Below, piece after piece: positions 16,109 through 23,841 of a stretch of DNA of 64,000 bases. A model generated the notes under the pieces. It searched no databases and had not been told where the DNA came from. It saw only the letters and a program-made list of their open reading frames with translations. The first letter of the stretch is position 1. Every line of letters begins with the position of its first letter. This DNA is from CAZSAT01 sp964604675 (GTDB taxonomy: Bacteria; Myxococcota_A; UBA796; CAJQPC01): positions 3,503-67,502 of the forward strand of contig CAZSAT010000025.1 in NCBI GenBank assembly GCA_964604675.1, in the 5' to 3' direction. A program made the translations under genes and the position numbers.

Positions 16109-17694
16109 GCCTGGTGCTCGCCCTGTGCGCTGTGGCGCGGGCCGAGCCGGGCAGCCTCGAAGCCGACCGCGTGGTGCTCACGCCGGAGGAGCTTGCGGCG
16201 ACGGACGGTCGCTGGGCATCCGACGGATGGCACCTGGACTTCGACGAAGCGCTGATCGCCGAGGGTCAGATCGTGGTCTCCGGGGCACGCCTGACGGGTT
16301 GCGAGACCGATCCCCCGGCGTGGGCGCTTCGCGCGGACGAGGTCACCTGGCGGTCGGACAGGCTCGTGGTTCGAGGCGGTGTGCTCGAGCTGGGCGGGCG
16401 CGGGGTGGTGCCGGTGCCCTGGTTGTCCCTCCCCACCGAGCCTCGTGCGGTCCAGCCGCACGTGCCCGAGCTGGGCTACGGCGACGACGGTCTCCGCGTG
16501 GTCGCGCCGCTGGCCGTCCGCGCCGGACGCGCCTCGTGGCAGCTCTCCCCCGGCGTCCGGACCCGGCGCGGGCCACAGCTCGGTGCGGCGGTCGCGCTGC
16601 CGTCCGGCGACGTCGAAGCGCTCGGCGCATGGCAGGGCTTGGCCGATGGGGCGCTGCGCGGGATGGTGCAGGCGGATCTGGGCGTTGCCGGGCCCGGCTG
16701 GCAGGCCGCCACCCTGGGTGCGCTCGCGTCGGACGGCGAGGTGCTCGGTGACTTCGCCCTCGACGCGCTCGGGCGCTCGACGCCCTGGCTCGAACAGCGC
16801 GCGCTGGCCGGCGTCGGGGCCCTGTCGGCCCACGTGCTCGGCTGGCAGCAGGACGGCGTGATCACCGCGCGGCCGGGCACGGCACTGGCCGTTCCCGTGG
16901 TGGAGCTCGGTCCCATGCGAGGGGACGCGGCCGTGTCGCTGCACGCGGTGGACGGCATGGCGCGGCTGTGGAGCCGAGTGGGCCTGGAGGATGTGCGGCG
17001 GCTGGGACCCGTGGAGACCACGGCGCGCGCCGAGGCGCGATCGCTGACCTATGGCACCGAGCAGGCCATCGATGGCTTGCTCGAGACCACCGTGCTGGCG
17101 CCGCTGTGGGCGGAACACGGCACCTGGGTGCACGAGCTGGCGGTCGGTGCGCGCGGAGCGACGGGCGCGCGCCTCGGCGAGCTCACCCCGCGCGTGCCCG
17201 ACGACCTCGCACCGGTCGGTCCGTCCGCCGGGCCGTGGGTGGAGAGTCGTTGGTGGCGCCGAGGCGCGTCGGTCACCGCCGCCGGTGGACTGGTGACCGA
17301 TGGCGCCGGGTGGGCCGGCGAGGGGCGTGTTCGCGCCCGCAGCGGACCGGTCGCCGTGGACATGCAGGCGGTGTCCGACGGAAGCGCTACCCTGGTTGGC
17401 GGTCGCGTGGGCTACGACGATCAGGTGGTCGACCTCGGCGTCACGAGCTGGCACGCCGACGGCCTGATCAGCGTCGAGCAGATCGGGGTCGACGCTGCGG
17501 TGGACGTGGTTCGGGAGCGCGGCGTCTGGACCCCTCGCGGCGAGGTGCTCGCAGCGCCGGACGCCTTGCAGGCCTGGCGCGTCGGGATCGGCTGGGCGAG
17601 CCCCTGCGGGTGCATGGAGCTCGGGGCCGAGGGGGGCTTCGACCTCGATCAGGAGGCGCCGCAAGTCCTGGCCTGGTTCGACCTGCTTCGTTGA
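16105..17694 (+). CDS. LptD-like (OstA) outer-membrane LPS assembly protein, short form
   Basis: A 529-residue protein with a short signal peptide (MSLVLALCAVARA/EP). An LptA/OstA-like N-terminal domain (about 18-115) matches LptD: a cysteine-containing turn followed by PPAWALRADEVTW, then GGVLELGGRGVVPVPWLSLP, the place where LptD enters its barrel. The remaining 400 residues look like barrel strands. Typical LptD is about 750-800 residues, so the barrel is short. The start is GTG at 16105 in a GTGA overlap with folC. An LptD role, delivering LPS to the cell surface, fits the lptA-like and lptB genes at 48.3-49.5 kb. The assignment rests on the N-terminal pattern. Confidence 0.6.
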   Translation: MSLVLALCAVARAEPGSLEADRVVLTPEELAATDGRWASDGWHLDFDEALIAEGQIVVSGARLTGCETDPPAWALRADEVTWRSDRLVVRGGVLELGGRGVVPVPWLSLPTEPRAVQPHVPELGYGDDGLRVVAPLAVRAGRASWQLSPGVRTRRGPQLGAAVALPSGDVEALGAWQGLADGALRGMVQADLGVAGPGWQAATLGALASDGEVLGDFALDALGRSTPWLEQRALAGVGALSAHVLGWQQDGVITARPGTALAVPVVELGPMRGDAAVSLHAVDGMARLWSRVGLEDVRRLGPVETTARAEARSLTYGTEQAIDGLLETTVLAPLWAEHGTWVHELAVGARGATGARLGELTPRVPDDLAPVGPSAGPWVESRWWRRGASVTAAGGLVTDGAGWAGEGRVRARSGPVAVDMQAVSDGSATLVGGRVGYDDQVVDLGVTSWHADGLISVEQIGVDAAVDVVRERGVWTPRGEVLAAPDALQAWRVGIGWASPCGCMELGAEGGFDLDQEAPQVLAWFDLLR

Positions 17695-17732
17695 GGGCCC
17701 TACGTCGGGTACGATCGGCCGTGGAGATGCCC

Positions 17733-19013
17733 ATGCTCACGCTCTTGTTTGCCTGCTCGGACCAGTCGATCGGGACCTTCAACGCGGAGCCCACGGCCGC
17801 GATCACCTCGCACGTCGATGAGGACGAGGTGCTCGAGGGCGACGAGATCACGGTGCGCGGATCCGTCAGCGACGCCGATGACGCCACCGAGGACCTCGTC
17901 GTCAGCTGGTTCGTCGGTGACGGCGAGGAGTGCGTCGCCGAGACACCCGACGACGACGGCGGCACCGAGTGCACCCTCGTGCTCGACCCGGACAACCCGC
18001 GCGTCACGCTGGAGGTGACCGATCCCAGCGATGCCACGACGGCCGCCTGGGTGGACTTCGAGGTCGTCCCCACCGCGGCGCCCACCGCCGAGATCACGTC
18101 ACCTCTGGCGGACGACGTGCTGTTCGAGGACGAAAAGATCGTGTTCGAGGGCATCGTGGCAGATGAGGAGGATGCACCCCAGGATCTCGATGTGGACTGG
18201 AAGAGCGATCTCGACGACTGGCTGGACGACGTCGACGCCATCCCGGACAACGAAGGCGACGTCATCGGCTACGGCTACCTGAGCGCCGGCGAGCATGCGC
18301 TCACGCTCTATGTCGAGGACAAGTTCGGCAAGACCGGCACCGACACCATCATCATCACGGTCAACCCGCCGAACGATCCCCCGAGCTGCAGCCTGGACGC
18401 GGCCGACCCGACCGAGGGGGAGACCGGCGACACGGTCGTCTTCACCGGCACGGTGGGTGACGACGGCACGCCGGTGGAGAGCTTGAGCATCGACTTCTCG
18501 TCCAACGTCGACGGCGAGCTCGGCGAGACCACGGCGTCGAGCGACGGGAGCGTCACCTTCTCCTGGGCCGCGTTCACGCCGGGGGCCCACACGGTGACGA
18601 TGACCGTGGAAGACCAGTACGGCGAGGTGTGCACCGACACCGCCACCCACACCTCCGAGGACCCCGCGCCCGACGACTACTCCGGCACCTACCTCCACTC
18701 GGGCATGAGCTATTCCTGCGCCTACGGGCTGGTGTCCATGAGCTCGTCGAGCTTCATCGTGACGGACTCCAACCCGACCATCGCGGTGTACGGCGGTGGA
18801 TCCCAGCCGGGCACCATGAGTGGATCGTTCAGCACCGACACCGAGTTCACCGCGGTCAACACGCTGCCAGGCACGTGCACCGAGACCTACACCGTCACCG
18901 GGGAGTTCATCGACGCCTACACGATGGAGGGCACCCTCACGGCGACCTACACCGGCGGCACCTGGTGCTTCGACTGCACCAACCAGTCCTGGTCGTTCAC
19001 CGCATCGCGCTGA
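17733..19013 (+). CDS. Predicted surface lipoprotein with PKD/Ig-like repeats
   Basis: A 426-residue acidic lipoprotein. The signal is minimal, MLTLLFAC, with GGAG 6-7 bases before the ATG at 17733; an ATG two codons upstream is possible but too close to that site. Three Ig/PKD-type repeats follow (about 15-110, 115-215, 220-315), each starting with P-T-A-x-I-T or P-P-S-C-S-L and ending with a valine-rich strand such as TDTIIITVNPPNDPP. The C-terminal 100 residues, with several cysteines, form a separate domain. No enzymatic motif is seen. A role in adhesion or surface structure is inference. Confidence 0.7.
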   Translation: MLTLLFACSDQSIGTFNAEPTAAITSHVDEDEVLEGDEITVRGSVSDADDATEDLVVSWFVGDGEECVAETPDDDGGTECTLVLDPDNPRVTLEVTDPSDATTAAWVDFEVVPTAAPTAEITSPLADDVLFEDEKIVFEGIVADEEDAPQDLDVDWKSDLDDWLDDVDAIPDNEGDVIGYGYLSAGEHALTLYVEDKFGKTGTDTIIITVNPPNDPPSCSLDAADPTEGETGDTVVFTGTVGDDGTPVESLSIDFSSNVDGELGETTASSDGSVTFSWAAFTPGAHTVTMTVEDQYGEVCTDTATHTSEDPAPDDYSGTYLHSGMSYSCAYGLVSMSSSSFIVTDSNPTIAVYGGGSQPGTMSGSFSTDTEFTAVNTLPGTCTETYTVTGEFIDAYTMEGTLTATYTGGTWCFDCTNQSWSFTASR

Positions 19014-19940
19014 TCAGTCCAGCGCGCTCCGGACCTTCTTGTTCGCGCTCAGGACGGGGAGGATCTCGTCGGTGCGGTCCTCGCCGGCGCATCCCCCCAG
19101 CTCCTCGGGGTTCGCGCAGACGCCGATCTCGGGGCCCTTCTTGAGAGCCTTCGCGCTGGCGTCGAGGATTCGGCTGCCCGCCTCGGCGAGCGCCAGCTCG
19201 TAGCGTTCACGCACCGCTTCGGCCTCGGCGAGCGCGGCGGCGTCGCCGTCGGCGATCGCGTCCTCGAAGGGCCGGAGCATGCCTTCGAGGTTGTCGGCCA
19301 TCTTGTCCAGCTCGGGGTCGAACAAGGCGTTCGCGAGCGCTGCCAGCTGCACGTAGCCATCGGTGCCGGTGAGCTCGACCGCCTGCTGTTCGGCGGGCTC
19401 CAGGCCCAGCTCCGGCCACGGCAGGGCGAGGATCTCGTCCACGTCGGCGGCGAGCGCTCTGTTGTCGTCGATGTGGGCGGCGAGGGCGGCGTTGAGGGAC
19501 TCGCCTTCGCAGCTGGCACTCTTCTGCCGGCCCCCCGGCCCCAACAACGACATCACCGAGCTCGGGCCCGCGCACTCGACGATCTCGCGGTCGCCATGGG
19601 CCGCCAGGGCCGCCTCGAGCGCCGCCATGAAGATCGCGGCGCTGTCTTCCTCCAGGAGGCTGATGTGCGCCTGGGTCTGGAGGTACTGGTGCGTCAGGGT
19701 GCGTCGCTGACTGCTCGCCCAAGCCGACAAGCCGTCTCCGCCGCGATCGCCCAGCAGCAGCACGGCACGTTCGAGGTCCTCCAGCGAGCGGCTCAGGTCG
19801 GTCAGTCCGCGCTGCGCGGCCTCGAAAGACGGTCCCAGGCCCTCGGCGTAGCGGGCGAAGAGCGCCGAGGACTGCGCGACACGATCGGGGTGGTAGTGCG
19901 CCGGCTCGGCGGCGAAGGCGAGAGGCAAGAGGGTGAGCAT
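19014..19940 (-). CDS. Predicted periplasmic helical protein, unknown function
   Basis: A 308-residue protein with a short signal peptide (MLTLLPLAFA/AEP) and a largely helical, acidic mature part. It has four cysteines: two in the middle (VECAGPSS, SASCEGES) and two near the end (GVCANPEELGGCAG), which may form disulfides. I recognise no family. The start at 19940 is chosen because GGAGG lies 6 bases upstream; an in-frame start at 19982 lacks such a site and would hide the signal peptide. Its stop is directly back-to-back with the stop of the upstream lipoprotein gene. Confidence 0.6.
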   Translation of the reverse strand: MLTLLPLAFAAEPAHYHPDRVAQSSALFARYAEGLGPSFEAAQRGLTDLSRSLEDLERAVLLLGDRGGDGLSAWASSQRRTLTHQYLQTQAHISLLEEDSAAIFMAALEAALAAHGDREIVECAGPSSVMSLLGPGGRQKSASCEGESLNAALAAHIDDNRALAADVDEILALPWPELGLEPAEQQAVELTGTDGYVQLAALANALFDPELDKMADNLEGMLRPFEDAIADGDAAALAEAEAVRERYELALAEAGSRILDASAKALKKGPEIGVCANPEELGGCAGEDRTDEILPVLSANKKVRSALD

Positions 19941-19980
19941 GGAGCCTCCAACGAGCGTTCGGGAGCGATAACGGACCCCC

Positions 19981-20979
19981 ATGGAAGCGCTTCCCCTCCT
20001 CGGACAGGATCGCGTGCTCCGCCCGCTGCTGGCGGCGGCGCGCGCCGATCGGCTGCACCACGCCTACCTGTTCGAGGGGCCCGATGGGGTGGGGAAGGGC
20101 GCCGCAGCCCGTTGGCTGGCGCGAGCAGCGGCCTGTGAAGTCTCGTCCGAGGGTCGCCCCTGCGGTCGCTGCGGCACGTGCCGCCAGTTCGCCGCCGGCA
20201 CCCACCCGGACCTGGTGGTGCTCAAGCCGGATCCCAAGCGTGCGAGCGGCACGATCAGCGTGGAGCAGGTGAGGGAGCTCATCCGGTCGGTGGGGTTGAG
20301 GCGCTACAACGCGCGCTGGCGCACGGTCATCGTCGACCCGGTCGACAAGCTGATGCCTCAGGCGGCCAATGCCTTGCTCAAGACCTTGGAGGAGCCGCCA
20401 CGGGGCACGGGCTTCGTGCTCCTGACCAGCCGGACGAGCGCGCTCCTGCCCACCGTGATCTCCCGTTGCCAGCGCATCCGGTTCCGCGCCGTGCCCGAGT
20501 CCGAGCTCGCCGCGTGGCTCGAGGAGCGCGGCGTGCACGACGCGGTGCGGCTGGCCCGACGGGCGCGCGGCAGCGTCGCGCGCGCCCTCGCCCTCGCCGA
20601 AGAGGACGGCAGCGGCGACGAGCTCCGGGACGAGCTGGTGGCCGCGCTCAAGGGCGGGGCGGCCGGGCAGCAGGCCTTCGCGGAACGCGTAGCGAAGGGC
20701 AAGCGAGCCGACGTCCAGCTGCGCATCGAAGCGCTGCTCGAGGTGCTCGAGACGCTGCTGGTGGACACCGTGCGGGTGGGCTCCGGATCGGATGTGGGGC
20801 TGGTCCACGACGACCGCGAAGACCTCGTTCGCGCGTGGGCTCCGCGGCTCTTTCCCCGTGGCATCGACCGCATGCGGGAGGAGATCGACCAGACCCGGCA
20901 GCGCATGGAGGTCAACGTGAACACCCGCCTGATGGTGGAGTGCCTGGTGGCCCGTCTGGCCGAACAGCTGCGTGGTTGA
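19981..20979 (+). CDS. holB: DNA polymerase III delta' subunit
   Basis: HolB, 332 residues, a clamp-loader subunit of the AAA+ fold. It has a Walker A-type loop (EGPDGVGKGAAA), the zinc-binding cysteines in CEVSSEGRPCGRCGTC, the linker HPDLVVLKPDPK, the element NALLKTLEEPP and the SRC motif in VISRCQRIRF. The match is closest to delta' rather than DnaX, given the length and the adjacent tatD gene, a frequent holB neighbour. The stop overlaps the tatD start (TGATG). Confidence 0.92.
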   Translation: MEALPLLGQDRVLRPLLAAARADRLHHAYLFEGPDGVGKGAAARWLARAAACEVSSEGRPCGRCGTCRQFAAGTHPDLVVLKPDPKRASGTISVEQVRELIRSVGLRRYNARWRTVIVDPVDKLMPQAANALLKTLEEPPRGTGFVLLTSRTSALLPTVISRCQRIRFRAVPESELAAWLEERGVHDAVRLARRARGSVARALALAEEDGSGDELRDELVAALKGGAAGQQAFAERVAKGKRADVQLRIEALLEVLETLLVDTVRVGSGSDVGLVHDDREDLVRAWAPRLFPRGIDRMREEIDQTRQRMEVNVNTRLMVECLVARLAEQLRG

Positions 20980-21761
20980 TGGTCTTCGACAGCCACTGCC
21001 ACCTCGACCCGGAGAGCTACGGCGGCGACGCCGTGGTCGACCAGCTCGTGGCCACGGCGAAGGCCACCGGGGTCACGCGGATGCTCACCGTAGGCTCCGG
21101 CTACGGCGACGGCTCGGCGGCTCGCGCGGTCACGGTCGCGCGCCGTCACGATCGCGTCTGGGCTTCGGTCGGCATGCACCCGCACGACGCCAAGGACCTG
21201 ACCGATCGCGTCCTCACCGACCTCGTCGCCCTCGCGGCCGATCCGAAGGTGGTGGCCTTCGGCGAGATGGGGCTCGACTTCTTCTACGACAACAGCCCGC
21301 GGGACGCGCAGCGCGAGGCGTTCCGACGCCAGATCCGCACCGCGCTCGAGCTCGATCTACCCATCATCGTGCACGACCGGGACTCGGATGGGGAGGCCTT
21401 CCGGACCTTGCTCGACGAGCAGGCGTTCGAGGGCGCTGGTGTGCTCTACCACTGCTTTGCAGGCGACGTTGCCGACATGGAGCAGCTGGTCGACGCGGGG
21501 GGCTACCTGTCGCTACCCGGCGTGGTGACCTACAAGAAGTCCTTGGACAGCCAGGCGGTGGCCAGGGCCGTGCCACTCGACCGCTTGCTCGTCGAGACCG
21601 ACGCGCCGTTCCTCACGCCCGAGCCGCTGCGCGGACGGCGCAACGAGCCGGCGCACGTGACCCTCACCGTCGACGCCATCGCGCGGCTGCGCGGCATCTC
21701 CTACGAAGAGCTCGCCGCGGCGACGACGGCCACGGCCTGTCGCCTGTTGCGGGTGCCCTGA
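20979..21761 (+). CDS. tatD: TatD-family metal-dependent DNase
   Basis: A 260-residue TIM-barrel hydrolase of the TatD family. The N-terminal metal pair is in DSHCHLD. Further ligands are the glutamate in VAFGEMGLDFF, the histidines in IIVHDRDSDGEAF and YHCFAGDV, and the final aspartate in LVETDAPFLTPEP. The family has 3'-5' DNase activity and is linked to DNA repair and quality control. It is translationally coupled to holB by a TGATG overlap. Confidence 0.93.
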   Translation: MVFDSHCHLDPESYGGDAVVDQLVATAKATGVTRMLTVGSGYGDGSAARAVTVARRHDRVWASVGMHPHDAKDLTDRVLTDLVALAADPKVVAFGEMGLDFFYDNSPRDAQREAFRRQIRTALELDLPIIVHDRDSDGEAFRTLLDEQAFEGAGVLYHCFAGDVADMEQLVDAGGYLSLPGVVTYKKSLDSQAVARAVPLDRLLVETDAPFLTPEPLRGRRNEPAHVTLTVDAIARLRGISYEELAAATTATACRLLRVP

Positions 21762-21794
21762 GGACGGGCTCGGCCGAAGCCGGCCTCGGATGGA

Positions 21795-21956
21795 CTAGGA
21801 CTTCGCCTGGTTCGGCGCGTTGGCGTCGGCTTCCGGCGTGTGCACGTCGAACTTGGGCGTGGTGCCGTTGCGCTCGCGGAGGTTCTTCGCCTTGCGGCCG
21901 GCCTTGTCGGCGCGGAGCTGACGGCGGTACTTGGTCTGCTTGGTGTTGGACGCCAT
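21795..21956 (-). CDS. Small basic protein of 53 residues, unknown function
   Basis: An ATG with a strong Shine-Dalgarno (GAGGAGGG four bases before it) opens a 53-residue frame ending in TAG. The N-terminal 30 residues are strongly basic (MASNTKQTKYRRQLRADK, then AGRKAKNLRERN). They are followed by GTTPKFDVHTPEADAN and a Lys-Ser end. Composition resembles small nucleic-acid-binding or ribosome-associated proteins. I believe short proteins of this type occur in related bacteria, but I cannot verify this. The gene has a good promoter candidate upstream and is convergent to tatD. Confidence 0.7.
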   Translation of the reverse strand: MASNTKQTKYRRQLRADKAGRKAKNLRERNGTTPKFDVHTPEADANAPNQAKS

Positions 21957-21992
21957 GGGGCCCTCCTCGGGCGACGAGATCGTGGACCCGCG

Positions 21993-22021
21993 CAGGTAGC
22001 CGGATGGCTGACGCCAGTCAA
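21993..22021 (-). promoter_or_regulatory. Candidate sigma-70-like promoter of the 53-residue protein gene
   Basis: Read on the minus strand, TTGACT and TACCTG are 17 bases apart and lie about 37 bases before the ATG at 21956. The -35 element is a 5/6 match to the general consensus. Confidence 0.5.
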
Positions 22022-22072
22022 GGTCCGAAGCAGGCTCATGTCGGTGGCGGGCGGAGCCGATGGCAGGTACGT

Positions 22073-22099
22073 ATCTCAGAGCCCTCTGCGGGCTGAGAT
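22073..22099 (+). other. Hairpin just upstream of a lipoprotein gene
   Basis: ATCTCAG at 22073-22079 and CCC at 22082-22084 can pair with GGGCTGAGAT at 22090-22099, giving ten base pairs with a two-base bulge and a five-base loop. The Shine-Dalgarno of the lipoprotein gene (GGAGG at 22100-22104) follows at once, so the stem could affect initiation. It lacks a T run and is not a typical terminator. Confidence 0.4.
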
Positions 22100-22111
22100 G
22101 GAGGTTCAGGC

Positions 22112-22927
22112 ATGGTGATGACGCTCTTGCTCCTCGGCTGCGAGGAACTCGACCAGATCAAGGAGACGGTGGACGGGGTCACGAATCCCCTGGTGGCCCA
22201 AGGTCTCATCCTCGGGGTCGCTGAGCCGGAGTACGAGGAGATCGACCTCTCCGACAGCGACTGGGCCAATGGCGCGCTCGTGAAGATCTTTCTGGCCGAT
22301 GCCTCCAGCGTCGACGACATGGCCAACGCGCCGGTCGAGGGCGCCACCGTGCGGCTCAAGGTCGGTGACGCGGCTGGCGTCGAGCTGCTCTCCGAAGGGG
22401 GAGGCGCCTACGCCGGGAACAGCGAAGAGCAGGGCATCTCGTACGTGGTGGGCTCCGACGCCACCGTGAACATCCAGCTCGACGGCGACGCTTCCAGCAT
22501 CTCGCGCAAGTTGCCCGATTCGCCCCAGATTGCGGATCAGGTCGACTACGGCCACAGCGCCGGCACCGCGATCAACCTCGACCTCTCGGCCCAGGACTTC
22601 GACAGCGTGCTTGCGGTGGTGCTCGACACCGAGAGTGGCGAGGTGACCTGGTCCAACGAGCCGGCCGACATCGAGGCGGTCTACGAGTTCACCCACGGTG
22701 ACGGCCAGAAGCGCCTCGAGATCCCCGCCAAGGCCTTTGCGGCCGAGAGCATCTACGCGATCGGTGTGGCGGGCATGAAGACCGCGTCGACCGACGACTT
22801 CGACAACGTCAACACCGCGCTGTCCAGCTTCATGGTCGGCCAGCTGCGCTTCGTGCCCACCTGCACGATCCCCAACTGCGAGTTCCTCGACGACCTCGAA
22901 GATGAGCTCACCGACACGGGCCAGTAG
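22112..22927 (+). CDS. Predicted lipoprotein, unknown function
   Basis: A 271-residue acidic lipoprotein. The signal peptide is only MVMTLLLLGC, without any positive charge. GGAGG seven bases before the first ATG supports this start. The mature part has two beta-rich regions, including a carboxypeptidase-regulatory-like stretch (APVEGATVRLKVGDAAGVEL), and ends with a Cys pair (PTCTIPNCEF) and an acidic tail. No family is recognised. It is convergent with the acetyltransferase gene, five bases away. Confidence 0.65.
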   Translation: MVMTLLLLGCEELDQIKETVDGVTNPLVAQGLILGVAEPEYEEIDLSDSDWANGALVKIFLADASSVDDMANAPVEGATVRLKVGDAAGVELLSEGGGAYAGNSEEQGISYVVGSDATVNIQLDGDASSISRKLPDSPQIADQVDYGHSAGTAINLDLSAQDFDSVLAVVLDTESGEVTWSNEPADIEAVYEFTHGDGQKRLEIPAKAFAAESIYAIGVAGMKTASTDDFDNVNTALSSFMVGQLRFVPTCTIPNCEFLDDLEDELTDTGQ

Positions 22928-22932
22928 GCCCT

Positions 22933-23841
22933 TCACGGCGCGGGACACACCTCGTCCCACGCCGCGGCGACCGCCAGCGCTCGCTCGCCCTTCGGAGTGA
23001 GCGCCTTCGCCATGCGCAGCACCACCGGGCCGGTCGGCCGGAGCCTCGGGTGCTCGACGGCCACGCTCGGCAGGCTGTAGAGCACCTCGCTCCCCGCAGC
23101 GCGGGCCGCGCGGGCCGCAGCGTGCACGACCGCCGACCGCGCTCGCCGCGGGCCCCTGATGGCGATGACCTGGGTGCTCTTGAGGTGCCGGGTGCCACCG
23201 GTGCGCGACACCACGGGCCAATCGATCGTGGCCACGGCCCCGTCTGCCACACGCAGGTAGCGGGGGCCGAGTGCGGGGACGTGCGGAGGAGCGCTCGCGG
23301 TGTTCTCGACGATGGCCGAGGGGCGCCCGTCGTGTGCCGAGGCGCCCTTCCAGAACGCGCCAGCGCTGAGCCGCGCGGCCTCCACCGGCGGCCAACCTGC
23401 CGCGCCGAGGGCGACCACGCTGGGGCGGTAGCGCTCCACCACCTGGTAGCCGAGACGCTCGTAGAGCCGGTGGGCGCCGTAGGCCGGCTCCGTGGTCAAG
23501 GTGAGCAGGTCGCACCGCTTCGCCCGATCCTCGACGGCGCGCAGGAGCGTTGATGCGAGTCCACGACGCTGTCGATCCGGTCGCACGCCGACCGGTCCCA
23601 CGTGCACCACCGACAACGACATGCCGTGAAACGTCGCCGGGCGCTGGCCGGCCATCGCGACGGCCTGCAGTCCCCTGTCGCGCAGGGCCAGGGAGTGGCC
23701 CGGGAGACGCCATGTCCATCCTGCGAAGACCGAGAGCATGTCGGCGGAGAAGTGCATGGACTCCCGATGCTTCGCGAAGGCGGCGTTCAGGAGCTCGGCG
23801 ACGTCGGCCAGCTCACGCCTTCCGACGGGCTTCGGGATCAC
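22933..23841 (-). CDS. GNAT-family acetyltransferase
   Basis: A 302-residue protein. The N-terminal half is a GNAT domain with the acetyl-CoA-binding motif VHVGPVGVRPDRQRRGLAST and the late motif YERLGYQVVERY. The C-terminal 140 residues have no clear family match and may be a second, degenerate GNAT-like module (TQVIAIRGPRRARSAVVHAA). The start is GTG at 23841 in a GTGA overlap with the sppA stop, so it is coupled to sppA. The acceptor substrate is unknown. Confidence 0.75.
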   Translation of the reverse strand: MIPKPVGRRELADVAELLNAAFAKHRESMHFSADMLSVFAGWTWRLPGHSLALRDRGLQAVAMAGQRPATFHGMSLSVVHVGPVGVRPDRQRRGLASTLLRAVEDRAKRCDLLTLTTEPAYGAHRLYERLGYQVVERYRPSVVALGAAGWPPVEAARLSAGAFWKGASAHDGRPSAIVENTASAPPHVPALGPRYLRVADGAVATIDWPVVSRTGGTRHLKSTQVIAIRGPRRARSAVVHAAARAARAAGSEVLYSLPSVAVEHPRLRPTGPVVLRMAKALTPKGERALAVAAAWDEVCPAP

